Counted from the first letter of the stretch, positions 1 through 9,217 are shown. The stretch is 64,000 bases of DNA from Rahnella victoriana (GCF_004330295.1 NZ_SJOJ01000025.1:1-64000); one strand, 5' to 3'. Numbers and translations: made by a program. The notes: generated by a model not told the origin, from the sequence alone.

Positions 1-78
1 GGGGTGGGGTATTAAGGTCAAAAACCAAATTCAAAGTGTGCTTTAACTCATTGCTTTGTATTTAAAACCCCCTCCCAG

Positions 79-100
79 CCTCCCCCTTCGCAGGGGGAGG
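79..100. repeat. REP-like palindromic hairpin
   Basis: A 9-bp perfect stem (CCTCCCCCT / AGGGGGAGG) closes on a TCGC loop. The inner 20 bases are the exact reverse complement of the hairpin at 6334-6353. A related but decayed copy sits at 158-180, and a similar C-run/G-run element lies at 36849-36872. Dispersed copies in both orientations between genes are the mark of a REP-type extragenic palindrome. Function is unknown: it could stabilise mRNA ends or bind gyrase/IHF as some REPs do. Confidence 0.6.
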
Positions 101-257
101 AGCCAAAAACCGCCCCGGTCTGGCCGCCAGACGTTGTTGAGAAAGTGCTCAGTTAGCTCCCACCCCTTCGCAGGGTGAGGAGCAAAGATAAAAACCCTTT
201 CCCCCTTCAGGACAAGTGAGAACAATTTGCAATTAAAAACCCACTTTTTAGCCATTA

Positions 258-281
258 AGAAATCTAGATATCTAAACGTTC
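258..281. promoter_or_regulatory. Candidate MetJ operator (three tandem 8-bp met-box-like units)
   Basis: Three contiguous octamers in exact 8-bp register, AGAAATCT, AGATATCT and AAACGTTC, match the met-box consensus AGACGTCT at 6, 6 and 5 of 8 positions. MetJ binds tandem 8-bp boxes cooperatively. The position, 74-97 bases before a homocysteine methyltransferase start, fits methionine repression of this operon. The individual matches are modest, so this is inferred rather than shown. Confidence 0.4.
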
Positions 282-354
282 GTTTTGTAGAGTGGACGCC
301 ACCTGCTGAGTTAATAATTGATTCGGTTAAGAAAAATACGATGGCGGCGACACA

Positions 355-1266
355 ATGATCAGTAACATTAAAATCCTCGATGGCGGCATGGGCCGCGAAC
401 TGGCCCGGATGGGCGCTCCTTTTCGTCAGCCGGAGTGGTCTGCGCTGGCGCTGATGCAGGCACCGGAATATGTGCGTGCCGCTCATGATGCGTTTATTGC
501 CGCCGGTTCTCAGGTGATCACCACGAACAGTTACGCCGTCGTGCCGTTCCACGTCGGGGAAGAAGTGTTTGCGGAGCAGGGCGCGGCGCTGATCGCGCTT
601 TCCGGCAAGCTTGCGCGCGTAGCGGCGGACGCGGCACCGGCTAAGGTGCGGGTCGCGGGTTCACTGCCTCCGGTGCTGGGGTCTTATCGCCCGGATCTGT
701 TCGAGCCGGTGGCGGCGAAAAAACTGCTGCGGGTGCTGGTGGAGAATCTGACAGATCACGTCGATGTCTGGCTGGCAGAGACCCAAAGTTCTGTCGCAGA
801 AGTCGACGCCGTACGCGATGTGCTGGGCGATGACCCGCGTCCGCTGTGGCTCTCTTTTACCCTGCAGGACAATCTTGATGAAAGCGGCAACGCGCTGCTG
901 CGCTCCGGTGAGTCTGTGGAACAGGCGGTCAGCGCCGCGCTGCGGATTTCTGCCGGTGCCGTGCTGTTCAATTGCAGCCGTCCGGAAGTGATGGCGACGG
1001 CGGTGAAAACCGCCCGTGACGCGCTGACGGCGCAGGGTTCTGCGCTGGATATCGGCGTGTACGCCAACGCCTTCGAGCCTTCCGACAATACGCGCGGTGC
1101 CAATGAAGGGCTGAGCAAAATGCGTCAGGACACCGATCCGGCCGGATACCTTGATTTCGCGAAAGACTGGGTGGCGCAGGGCGCGACCATGGTCGGCGGT
1201 TGCTGCGGCATCGGGCCGGAACACATTACTGCGCTGAAACAGGCTTTCGCCAAAGAGCATTCATAA
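355..1266 (+). CDS. mmuM: Homocysteine S-methyltransferase family protein
   Basis: 303 residues, the usual length for MmuM-type enzymes, which move a methyl group from S-methylmethionine (or another methyl donor) to homocysteine to make methionine in the cytosol. The N-terminal LDGGMG motif is typical of the TIM-barrel fold. The Zn/thiol ligands are visible as NCS at Cys207 and GGCC at Cys283-Cys284. It leads a run of four ABC-transporter genes, 58 bp ahead of the binding protein and on the same strand. In other enterobacteria mmuM pairs with the permease MmuP, so the transporter partner here is unusual. The ribosome-binding site is weak, but no better start is present. Confidence 0.85.
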   Translation: MISNIKILDGGMGRELARMGAPFRQPEWSALALMQAPEYVRAAHDAFIAAGSQVITTNSYAVVPFHVGEEVFAEQGAALIALSGKLARVAADAAPAKVRVAGSLPPVLGSYRPDLFEPVAAKKLLRVLVENLTDHVDVWLAETQSSVAEVDAVRDVLGDDPRPLWLSFTLQDNLDESGNALLRSGESVEQAVSAALRISAGAVLFNCSRPEVMATAVKTARDALTAQGSALDIGVYANAFEPSDNTRGANEGLSKMRQDTDPAGYLDFAKDWVAQGATMVGGCCGIGPEHITALKQAFAKEHS

Positions 1267-1324
1267 AAACAATAAAACGCATATCCATTCAGAAGGTTAA
1301 TCCTTCGGAGACAGGGGAAAACAC

Positions 1325-2869
1325 ATGATTGATCGTCGTTCGTTTATTAAAAGTGCGGGGGCACTTTCCGTGGCTGCGGCTACCCATTCCCTGTGGCTGG
1401 GCAATGCCTTTGCCGCAGAGGCAGAAAAACCGAAAAAGGGCGGGCATCTGGTGGTTGGCGTGGATAACGCCTCCAGCACAGACCGGCTGGATCCGGCATT
1501 CTGGTTCGAAACCTACATGTATTTCGTCGGTTCGCAGATGTTTAACAATCTGGTGGAAATCGATGAAAACGCCAAACTGGCACCGTCACTTGCCGAGTCG
1601 TGGGCTTCCACTGATGGCAGCAAAACCTGGGTGCTGAAAATCCGTCAGGGCGTGCAGTTCCACGATGGCCGCTCGCTGGGCGCGAAAGACGTGGTCTATT
1701 CCCTGAATCACCATCGCGGTGAGAAATCCACTTCGCCGGTGAAAGGCTATCTGGATGCTGTCAGTTCGATAGAAGCCACCGGCGATCACGAAGTGACGAT
1801 TAAACTCACCGCGCCGGACGTCGAATTCGTCTGGCTGCTGAGCGCCGTGCATTTCGCCATTACCGCTGAAAATGAAAACTTTGATAAAGGCATCGGCACC
1901 GGCGCGTTCATTCTGGAGAAATTCCAGCCGGGCGTGACCACGCTGACTAAACGCAATCCGAATTACTGGAACAGCGAACGCGGCCATGTGGATTCCGTCG
2001 AAACGCTGGCAATGAACGACTCCACCGCCCGCGTGGCGGCGCTGGTCAGCGGGTCGGCGCAACTGATTAACCGCGTGAATCCGCGCATCGTCAGCCGCAT
2101 CGAACGTATGCCGAACCTGAAACTGGTACGCGCCAAAGACAGCATGATTTACACCTTCCCCGGCCTGTCGAATCTGGCACCGTTCGATAATGTCGATGGC
2201 CGTCTGGCGCTGAAATACGCCATTGATCGCCAGAAAATTATCGACACCGTGCTCGGCGGTTACGCCAGCGTGGCGAACGACAACCCGATCTTCCCGTCGA
2301 ACCGTTACTTCGCAAAAGACATCCCGCAGCGCCCGTACGATCCGGAAAAAGCGCAATTCCACTGGAAGAAATCCGGTTTCAGCGGCCCGCTGACGCTCAA
2401 TGTGGCGGATGCCGGTTTCCCCGGCGCGGTCGATGCCGGTCAGCTTTATCAGCAATCCGCTGCTAAAGCGGGCATTAACCTGAATGTGGTGCGCGTGCCG
2501 GACGATGCGTTCTGGAACGACATCTGGCAGAAGAAAGCGTTTGTGTCGTCGAACTGGGCGAACCGTCCGACCGCCGACGCGCTGCTTTCGCTGGTCTTTA
2601 CCAGCCAGTCTTCCTGGAATGAATCGGCGTGGCATGTGCCGGAATTTGATGCGATGGTCAAAGCCGCACGCGGCGAAGCGGACGAAGCGCGCCGTAAACA
2701 GATTTATCATGATATTCAGGTGATGCTGGTCGATCAGGGCAGCGAAATCATTCCGCTGTACGCCGATGCGCTGGACGGGTGTTCCGCCAAAATCAAAGGG
2801 TTCACGTCTGTGCCGGGCATGCCGCTGAGCGGTAACCGTGCGGCGGAGAAAGTCTGGATCGAAGGCTGA
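1325..2869 (+). CDS. ABC transporter substrate-binding protein, family 5 (peptide/opine type)
   Basis: 514 residues, the normal size for the DppA/OppA/NikA family of periplasmic binding proteins. The N-terminus carries RRSFIK followed by a hydrophobic stretch ending AFA-AE near residue 31, so export is probably by the Tat route, which is less common than Sec for this family. The mature part has the family's KTWVLKIRQGVQFHDG segment. It is the first transporter gene of the operon; two permeases and one double ATPase follow. The substrate cannot be read from sequence, but the methyltransferase upstream suggests a methylated sulfur compound, a methionine-containing peptide or an opine-like conjugate. 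Confidence 0.88.
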   Translation: MIDRRSFIKSAGALSVAAATHSLWLGNAFAAEAEKPKKGGHLVVGVDNASSTDRLDPAFWFETYMYFVGSQMFNNLVEIDENAKLAPSLAESWASTDGSKTWVLKIRQGVQFHDGRSLGAKDVVYSLNHHRGEKSTSPVKGYLDAVSSIEATGDHEVTIKLTAPDVEFVWLLSAVHFAITAENENFDKGIGTGAFILEKFQPGVTTLTKRNPNYWNSERGHVDSVETLAMNDSTARVAALVSGSAQLINRVNPRIVSRIERMPNLKLVRAKDSMIYTFPGLSNLAPFDNVDGRLALKYAIDRQKIIDTVLGGYASVANDNPIFPSNRYFAKDIPQRPYDPEKAQFHWKKSGFSGPLTLNVADAGFPGAVDAGQLYQQSAAKAGINLNVVRVPDDAFWNDIWQKKAFVSSNWANRPTADALLSLVFTSQSSWNESAWHVPEFDAMVKAARGEADEARRKQIYHDIQVMLVDQGSEIIPLYADALDGCSAKIKGFTSVPGMPLSGNRAAEKVWIEG

Positions 2870-2882
2870 ACCGGGTAAAAAT

Positions 2883-3902
2883 ATGTCTGACTTATCTGCA
2901 CAACAGAAAGCGACTCAACGGCCTGCGGGCCGTTTTTCGCACTTTCGTTCTTCGCTGCTGAGCATGATTCTGGTTCGCCTGTTTTATGGCGTGCTGGTGG
3001 TGCTGGCGGTTTCCATGCTGATTTTTGCCGGTGTGCAACTGTTGCCGGGCAACGCGGCGACGGCGATCCTCGGGCAGAGCGCCACGCCGGAAGCCATCCG
3101 CGAGCTGAATCTGCAACTCGGGCTGGATCAGCCGGCGGTCAGTCGCTATCTGAGCTGGCTGACCGGCGTGCTGCACGGCGATTTCGGCACCAGTTTTTCC
3201 ACCCGCGAAGCCATCAGCGGTCCGCTGTTTACCCGTCTGGGGAATACGCTGTTTCTGGCCGGATGCACCGCCGCGATTGCCGTGCCGCTGGCGCTGCTGA
3301 TCGGGTTTATCTCGGTACGTTATCAGGGCAGTGTCATTGATACGCTGCTCAGCGCCATCACCCGCGCCACCGTCGCGCTGCCGGAATTCTTCTCCGGTTA
3401 TCTGCTGATCCTGATTTTTGCCATTACGCTGGCATGGGCGCCGAGCAACAGCAGTATCACGGCGGAGATGCCGCTGGCCGCCCGACTCTCTGCGATTTCC
3501 CTGCCGTGCGCCACGCTGGTGCTGGCGATCCTCGGCCATATGAGCAACATGACCCGCGCCGCGCTGATTGCCGCGCAAAGTTCTGCGTATGTCGATACCG
3601 CGCTGCTGAAAGGGCTGTCGCCGTCGCGCATTTTATGGCGTCACGTATTGCCCAACGCCGTGGGGCCGATCATTAACGTCGTGGCGATCAATCTGGCTTA
3701 CCTGATGGTCGGCGTGGTGATCGTCGAGAACGTGTTTGTCTATCCGGGGCTGGGACAATATATGGTCGACAGCATCAGCAAACGCGACATTCCGGTGATG
3801 CAGGATTGCGCGCTGCTGCTGGCCGGGATTTATATCCTGCTGAATTTGCTGGCGGATGTGATGGCGCTGGTCGCCAATCCGCGTTTACGCCACAACCGCT
3901 GA
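2883..3902 (+). CDS. ABC transporter permease, DppB/OppB type
   Basis: 339 residues from the ATG at 2883. An upstream in-frame start at 2838 would overlap the preceding gene by 32 bases and has no better ribosome site. The first transmembrane segment follows a polar N-terminus of about 35 residues, then come the LLPGNAA motif, several more membrane segments and the inner-membrane coupling segment (LKGLSPSRILWRHVLPNA). It should form the membrane heterodimer with the product of the next gene. It begins 13 bp after the binding-protein stop. Confidence 0.88.
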   Translation: MSDLSAQQKATQRPAGRFSHFRSSLLSMILVRLFYGVLVVLAVSMLIFAGVQLLPGNAATAILGQSATPEAIRELNLQLGLDQPAVSRYLSWLTGVLHGDFGTSFSTREAISGPLFTRLGNTLFLAGCTAAIAVPLALLIGFISVRYQGSVIDTLLSAITRATVALPEFFSGYLLILIFAITLAWAPSNSSITAEMPLAARLSAISLPCATLVLAILGHMSNMTRAALIAAQSSAYVDTALLKGLSPSRILWRHVLPNAVGPIINVVAINLAYLMVGVVIVENVFVYPGLGQYMVDSISKRDIPVMQDCALLLAGIYILLNLLADVMALVANPRLRHNR

Positions 3903-3920
3903 ATTTTAGGAATTGCTGCA

Positions 3921-4745
3921 ATGCGTGCACTCCCTGCATTAAAACCGGTTTCGGTACTCGGTCTGCTGGTACTGAGTCTGTTTATACTTATCGCCATTTT
4001 TGCGCCGTGGCTGGCACCTCACGCGCCGGATCAGACCCTCGGCATGTCATGGGATTTACCGGGGCCGGATGCGCTGCTCGGTACGGATAATCTCGGCCGC
4101 GATCTGCTTTCCCGCCTGATCTGGGGCACCCGCGTCTCTCTCGGTGTGACGGCGCTGGCGGCGCTGGTGGCCTTTGCCGTCGGCTGTACGCTCGGTTTTA
4201 TTGCCGGGCTGCGCGGCGGCTGGCTGGATCAGGTGATTTCCCGCTGTAACGATATCGTGATGGCCATTCCGACGCTGATCCTGGCGCTGATCGTCCTGGC
4301 GGTTTTGCCGAAAACCCTTCTGGTGCTGACGCTGGTGCTCGGCCTGCTGGAATCCGTCCGGGTGCTGCGCGTGGCGCGGTCGCTGGCAGTGGATATCGGC
4401 GTGATGGAATTTGTCGATGTGGCGCGTCTGCGCGGTGAAAGCCTTGGCTGGATCCTCTGGCATGTGATTTTGCCGAATGCGTTGCAGACGCTGATTGCCG
4501 AATTCGGCCTGCGTTTTATCTTTATTCTGCTGTTCCTCTCGGCGCTGTCATTCCTCGGGCTGGGCATTCAGCCGCCGACCGCCGACTGGGGCGGGCTGGC
4601 GCGGGATAACAAAGATGGCATTCTGTTCGGCGTCTGGGCGGCACTGCTGCCGGGTGGCGCGATTGCGGTGCTGGCGCTGGCGGTCAATGCCGTGGCGGAC
4701 TGGCTGATGAGCGGTGAACGTCGCGTGTGGGGGAAGAAAGCATGA
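3921..4745 (+). CDS. ABC transporter permease, DppC/OppC type
   Basis: 274 residues. It has an early transmembrane helix, then the DNLGRDLLSRLIWGTRVSLGV segment characteristic of DppC/OppC permeases, and the EAA loop (ARLRGESLGWILWHVILPNA). An AGGAAT ribosome site lies shortly upstream. The gene starts 18 bp after its partner permease and its stop overlaps the ATPase start in an ATGA tetranucleotide, so translation of the two is probably coupled. Confidence 0.88.
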   Translation: MRALPALKPVSVLGLLVLSLFILIAIFAPWLAPHAPDQTLGMSWDLPGPDALLGTDNLGRDLLSRLIWGTRVSLGVTALAALVAFAVGCTLGFIAGLRGGWLDQVISRCNDIVMAIPTLILALIVLAVLPKTLLVLTLVLGLLESVRVLRVARSLAVDIGVMEFVDVARLRGESLGWILWHVILPNALQTLIAEFGLRFIFILLFLSALSFLGLGIQPPTADWGGLARDNKDGILFGVWAALLPGGAIAVLALAVNAVADWLMSGERRVWGKKA

Positions 4746-6328
4746 CCGGACACTTACTGAAGGTCGAAAACCTGCGCGTGGTGTCGCAGGGGAAAAATCC
4801 CCGTGTGCTGGTGGATGATGTGTCGTTCACCGTGAAACGTGGCGAAGTGCTCGGGCTGATCGGCGAATCCGGCGCAGGGAAATCCACCATCGGGCTGGCG
4901 ATCCCCGGCCATTGCCGTCAGGGGATGCGTATCCACTCCGGCAGTATCCGCTTCAACGGCCAGGAACTGACCGCGCTGTCTGAGCGTCAGTTGCGACAGG
5001 TTCGCGGCAGGCATATCGCCTATGTCGCGCAGTCTGCCGGGGCGGCCTTTAACCCGGCAATCACGCTGGGCGAGCAGGTGATCGAAGCTGCGCTTAAGCA
5101 CCGTATCCTTCCGCGTCAGCAGGCGCAGGCGAGGGCCATTGAATTGTTCGCCCAACTCGGTTTGCCGGATCCTCAGCAATTTTATCAGCGTTATCCGCAT
5201 CAGGTTTCCGGCGGCCAGTTACAGCGCGCGATGATTGCGATGGCGTTGTGCGCGGGACCGGAGTTACTGATTTTCGATGAGCCGACCACGGCGCTGGATG
5301 TCACTACGCAGCTTGGCGTGCTGAAAGCCATCAGTGACGTGATCCGTCTTTCCGGCGTGGCGGCGATTTACATCAGTCATGATCTGGCGGTGGTCGCGCA
5401 GATCAGCGATCACATTATGGTGTTGCAGCACGGCAAAACCGTTGAGCAGGCGGAAACCGCGCAACTGCTGACGCGGCCTGAGAAGGATTACACCCGCCGC
5501 CTGTTGCACGCGCAGGGCGGGAGCAAAACCCCGCAAACCGGCGATGCGCCGGTGGCACTGGAAATCCGCCATATCAGTGCGCGCTATCATGCGCAGCCGG
5601 TGTTGCAGGATATCTCGCTGAGCCTGCCACGCGGGCGCACTCTGGCGGTGATCGGAGAATCCGGCTCGGGAAAATCGACCCTCGGCAAAGTGATTTGCGG
5701 ACTGCTGGCCCCGGAGGCCGGAGACATCCGTCTGGATCAGCAGGTATTGCCCGCCAGCTTGCGCCAGCGCAGCCGCGTGCAGTTACGCGATGTGCAGCTG
5801 ATCCATCAAATTCCCGATACGGCGCTGGATCCGAAGGCACGCATTTTTAACCAGATTTCCCGCGTGCTGGAATGTTTTACTTCCCTGAACCGCAGCCAGC
5901 GTGAGGCGCGGGTGCGTGGCCTGCTGGCACAGGTCGGGCTGAATGCGGACATTGCGGAACGTTTTCCTGCTGCGCTTTCCGGCGGCCAGAAACAGCGCGT
6001 ATGTATCGCACGGGCGCTGGCGGCGGAACCGAAAATCATCGTCTGCGACGAACCGACTTCGGCGCTCGACCCGCTGGTCGCCCGCGATGTGCTGGCGCTG
6101 TTACGCCAGATCCAGCATGACACCGGGATTGCTTACCTGTTTATCACGCACGATTTGCAGGTGGTGCGCGAAGTGGCGGATGACGTCGCGGTGCTCAGAC
6201 TGGGCGTGATTGCACGGCAGGGACCGGCAGCCACCGCGCTGGCAGAGCCTCTGGACGATTACACCCGCGAGTTGCTGCGTTCGGTGCCCGAAATGCGGGC
6301 TGGCTGGCTTGAGGACATGTTTTCCTGA
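4742..6328 (+). CDS. Fused two-domain ABC transporter ATPase (DppD-DppF-like)
   Basis: 528 residues with two complete nucleotide-binding domains in one chain. Domain 1 has Walker A GESGAGKST, signature VSGGQLQR and Walker B LLIFDEP. Domain 2 has GESGSGKST, LSGGQKQR and IIVCDEP. In Dpp/Opp systems these are usually two proteins; fused forms (YejF/GsiA-like) are known. The ATG at 4742 overlaps the previous stop and follows a GGGAAGAAAG ribosome site; an upstream start at 4727 would only add five residues. This is the last gene of the operon; a hairpin at 6334-6353 follows directly. Confidence 0.9.
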   Translation: MTGHLLKVENLRVVSQGKNPRVLVDDVSFTVKRGEVLGLIGESGAGKSTIGLAIPGHCRQGMRIHSGSIRFNGQELTALSERQLRQVRGRHIAYVAQSAGAAFNPAITLGEQVIEAALKHRILPRQQAQARAIELFAQLGLPDPQQFYQRYPHQVSGGQLQRAMIAMALCAGPELLIFDEPTTALDVTTQLGVLKAISDVIRLSGVAAIYISHDLAVVAQISDHIMVLQHGKTVEQAETAQLLTRPEKDYTRRLLHAQGGSKTPQTGDAPVALEIRHISARYHAQPVLQDISLSLPRGRTLAVIGESGSGKSTLGKVICGLLAPEAGDIRLDQQVLPASLRQRSRVQLRDVQLIHQIPDTALDPKARIFNQISRVLECFTSLNRSQREARVRGLLAQVGLNADIAERFPAALSGGQKQRVCIARALAAEPKIIVCDEPTSALDPLVARDVLALLRQIQHDTGIAYLFITHDLQVVREVADDVAVLRLGVIARQGPAATALAEPLDDYTRELLRSVPEMRAGWLEDMFS

Positions 6329-6333
6329 TCACA

Positions 6334-6353
6334 CTCCCCCTGCGAAGGGGGAG
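6334..6353. repeat. REP-like palindromic hairpin after the ABC operon
   Basis: Perfect 8-bp stem CTCCCCCT / AGGGGGAG around GCGA, five bases after the ATPase stop. It is the exact reverse complement of 80-99. There is no U-tract, so it is more likely an mRNA 3' stabiliser or REP element than an intrinsic terminator. Confidence 0.6.
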
Positions 6354-6532
6354 CAAAATAGTCATCCTTCTTTACACTTTCCAAATATTCTCTTCACTAA
6401 AGATTCCCTTATTTATACCGATAACCCTTTTGAAATAAATTAATCATTAGAAAGTGGTTCCGCTATGTAATCAATATTTTGAATTATTTTTCATTGTATT
6501 TGTTTTATTGGCCAGGAAATAAGGGAAATAAA

Positions 6533-8203
6533 ATGTTTAAACTGATCAACAATATGCGCGTCGGCGCCCGTCTGGGTGCAGCGTTCAGCCTCGTCATCTT
6601 GCTGCTGATCATCGTCAGCGTGACAGCCGTAACCAAAATAAGCAGCATTAACAGCAGCATTGAACAAATCGTCAACGATCGTTATGTGAAAGTCCGGCTG
6701 GCATTTGATGTCCGTGACGGCGTGAATGACCAGATTAAATATTTACGCGGCATTGTTATTGATACTAAAAATCCGGAGCAAAATAAGAAGCGTTATTTGC
6801 AACTGGATGACACGGTTAAACAAACCAATCTGGCGATGGATAAAATCGCCGCCATCCAGACCACTGTGACCGGCAAGCAAAAAATCAAAGCCTTGCAGGA
6901 TGCGAGCGATACGTTTGAAGCGGCGAAAGAACAACTGGTCGCCTTAACCCGCGCCGGGGATATGGAAGGCGCAACGGAATATGTGCTGCGCAAACTGACC
7001 ACCTCGCAAAATGCGTATCTGGATCTGGCGACCGCGTTTGCCAACTCTCAGGATCAGCAGTTGCAGGCCGAAGGCAAAAAAGCGGTGTCAGACGGGTCTG
7101 TCGCCATTCAGCTGACGCTGATTTTCTCCGCGCTGGCGATTTTAGTCGCTGCCGCGCTGGGCTTCTTCCTGACCCGTTCCATCACCCGTCCTCTGCATAC
7201 TGCCGTGAAAGTGGCTGAAAATGTGGCGGCAGGGGATCTGACCACGCAGATCCAGGTGACGTCACATGACGAAACCGGTCAGCTGATGCAGGGTCTGAAA
7301 AACATGAACGAAAACCTGCTGAAAATCGTCACCGAAGTGCGTGCAGGCACCAACGCCATCACCAGCGCTTCCAGCGAAATCGCCGCCGGGAACCTGGATT
7401 TGTCTTCCCGTACTGAGCAGCAGGCCAGCTCGCTGGAAGAAACAGCGTCGGCGATGGAGCAGATGACCGCTACCGTGAAACAGAATGCCGATAACGCGCG
7501 TCAGGCCAATCAGCTGGCGGCGCAGGCTTCCCGTGTTGCAGTGCAGGGCGGTGAAGTGGTGGGCGAAGTGGTGAACACCATGGAAGGCATCAATACGTCT
7601 TCACGTAAAATTGTCGATATCATTGCGGTGATCGACGGCATCGCTTTCCAGACCAATATTCTGGCGCTGAACGCCGCCGTTGAGGCCGCGCGTGCCGGTG
7701 AGCAGGGACGTGGCTTTGCCGTGGTGGCATCGGAAGTCCGCAATCTGGCGCAACGTTCCGCCAGCGCCGCGAAAGAGATCAAAGTGCTGATCGACGATTC
7801 TGTGGCGAAAGTGGATAACGGTACGCAACTGGTCGCCAAAGCCGGGGAAACCATGGCAGAAGTGGTCTCCAGCGTGAAAAACGTCACCGATATCGTCGGT
7901 GAGATTGCCATTGCCAGCAATGAGCAAAGCACCGGCATTGAAGAGATCAACAAAGCCATCAACCAGATGGATGAAGTCACGCAGCAGAACGCCGCGTTAG
8001 TTCAGGAAGCGTCATCGGCCGCGTACTCACTCAATGAGCAGGCGGAGCGTTTATCGCAGGCGATCAGCATCTTTAAAGTCAGCGCCGGTTCGGCGACGGC
8101 GGCAGTGCGTAAAGCCGCTCAGGCCAAAACACCGGCCTTGCTGTCAAACCGTCAGGCTTTACCGGCGGGGAATGCGGATCAGGGCAACTGGGAAACGTTC
8201 TAA
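6533..8203 (+). CDS. Methyl-accepting chemotaxis protein
   Basis: 556 residues from the ATG at 6533, after an AAGGGAAATAAA ribosome region; an upstream start at 6479 would add 18 unusual aromatic residues before the membrane helix. Order: transmembrane helix 1 (about 11-31), periplasmic four-helix-bundle ligand domain, transmembrane helix 2 (about 195-215), HAMP domain, then the cytoplasmic coiled coil with the conserved tip around EQGRGFAVVASEVRNLAQRS. The chain ends in NWETF, the pentapeptide that tethers CheR and CheB in Tar/Tsr-type high-abundance receptors. The ligand is unknown. It is a single-gene unit with its own terminator. Confidence 0.93.
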   Translation: MFKLINNMRVGARLGAAFSLVILLLIIVSVTAVTKISSINSSIEQIVNDRYVKVRLAFDVRDGVNDQIKYLRGIVIDTKNPEQNKKRYLQLDDTVKQTNLAMDKIAAIQTTVTGKQKIKALQDASDTFEAAKEQLVALTRAGDMEGATEYVLRKLTTSQNAYLDLATAFANSQDQQLQAEGKKAVSDGSVAIQLTLIFSALAILVAAALGFFLTRSITRPLHTAVKVAENVAAGDLTTQIQVTSHDETGQLMQGLKNMNENLLKIVTEVRAGTNAITSASSEIAAGNLDLSSRTEQQASSLEETASAMEQMTATVKQNADNARQANQLAAQASRVAVQGGEVVGEVVNTMEGINTSSRKIVDIIAVIDGIAFQTNILALNAAVEAARAGEQGRGFAVVASEVRNLAQRSASAAKEIKVLIDDSVAKVDNGTQLVAKAGETMAEVVSSVKNVTDIVGEIAIASNEQSTGIEEINKAINQMDEVTQQNAALVQEASSAAYSLNEQAERLSQAISIFKVSAGSATAAVRKAAQAKTPALLSNRQALPAGNADQGNWETF

Positions 8204-8243
8204 AATCCGGCTGAGTTTCTGAAAATAGTTCTGTATCCGTTCT

Positions 8244-8273
8244 AAAACCCGACAATTTTTGTCGGGTTTTTTA
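8244..8273 (+). terminator. Intrinsic terminator of the chemoreceptor gene
   Basis: A 10-bp stem AAAACCCGAC / GTCGGGTTTT with a 7-base loop, followed by a short T run; 40 bp after the stop codon. Confidence 0.85.
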
Positions 8274-8329
8274 CTTTCTGCTGCCGCTTTTGTCATAATC
8301 CCTTCGCCAATAAAAAGGAGAAGGCTTTG

Positions 8330-9217
8330 ATGATGAAAAATACCCTGCGTAAAACGGTGCTGATGGCGGCGGCTGTGGTGCCCCTGCTTGCTTTCAGCGC
8401 GGCATCATGGGCGCAAACCGCCAGCAACATGACGTCCGTCCAGCAACAACTGGCGGCGCTGGAAAAAGACAGCGGCGGCCGTCTTGGGGTGATGCTGATC
8501 AACACGGCGGATAATTCGCAGATTGCTTACCGCGCCGATGAACGTTTTGCCATGTGCAGCACCAGTAAATTCATGGCGGCGTCCGCGATTCTCAAACAGA
8601 GCGAAACGCAAACGGAACTGCTGACCCGGCGTATCAGCCTGAAAAAATCCGATCTGGTGAATTACAACCCGATCACCGAAAAGCATCTGGACACCGGCAT
8701 GACGATCGGTGAACTGGCGGCTGCCGCGTTGCAGTACAGCGACAACACCGCTATGAACAAGCTGATTGAACAGCTTGGCGGCCCGCAAAAAGTGACGGCG
8801 TATGCCCGCACACTTGGCGATAGCACCTTCCGTCTCGACCGCACGGAACCGACGCTGAACACCGCCATTCCGGGCGATGATCGCGACACCACGTCACCGC
8901 GCGCCATGGCGCTGAGTCTGCAACACGCCACGCTGGGCACGGCGCTGGCCGAACCACAACGTGCGCAACTGGTGGAGTGGATGAAGGGCAATACCACCGG
9001 CGCGATGAGCATCCGCGCCGGGCTGCCTGCGACCTGGGTGGTCGGCGATAAAACCGGCAGCGGCGATTACGGCACCACCAATGATATCGCAGTGATCTGG
9101 CCGGATAACAAGGCACCCCTGATTCTGATCACCTATTTCACCCAGCCGGAGAAAGACGCAAAATCCCGCCGCGATGTGCTGGCTTCCGCCGCAAAAATTG
9201 TCATGCAGGGATATTGA
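8330..9217 (+). CDS. bla: Class A beta-lactamase, RAHN/CTX-M-like
   Basis: 295 residues. It hydrolyses beta-lactams in the periplasm by an acyl-serine mechanism. A Sec signal peptide ends near SWA-QT (about residue 27). All class A motifs are present: STSK with nucleophile Ser77, SDN at 137-139, Glu173 in the RTEPTLN omega loop, and KTGSG from Lys241. The residue before the serine is Cys, and the Ser after KTG (Ambler 237) plus [14 protein letters not shown] match the CTX-M/RAHN/KLU group of extended-spectrum enzymes. The start is the ATG at 8330, 9 bases after AAGGAG. No ampR-type regulator is adjacent, so expression is likely constitutive and low. Confidence 0.93.
   Translation: MMKNTLRKTVLMAAAVVPLLAFSAASWAQTASNMTSVQQQLAALEKDSGGRLGVMLINTADNSQIAYRADERFAMCSTSKFMAASAILKQSETQTELLTRRISLKKSDLVNYNPITEKHLDTGMTIGELAAAALQYSDNTAMNKLIEQLGGPQKVTAYARTLGDSTFRLDRTEPTLNTAIPGDDRDTTSPRAMALSLQHATLGTALAEPQRAQLVEWMKGNTTGAMSIRAGLPATWVVGDKTGSGDYGTTNDIAVIWPDNKAPLILITYFTQPEKDAKSRRDVLASAAKIVMQGY

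Larger units (their letters stand above)
1..354. other. Intergenic region with hairpin repeats and mmuM upstream region
   Basis: No convincing gene is present. The stretch holds a strong G/C hairpin at 79-100, a decayed relative at about 158-180, and then an AT-rich segment with three in-phase 8-bp MetJ-like units at 258-281 upstream of the methyltransferase gene. A 169-codon antisense frame crossing this region runs into the real gene at 355 and looks like a shadow. Confidence 0.6.

Noticed and set aside
1586-2710. 374-codon minus-strand open frame
   Set aside because: Lies entirely antisense to the clear ABC binding protein; GC-rich third positions create such shadows. No ribosome site or domain.
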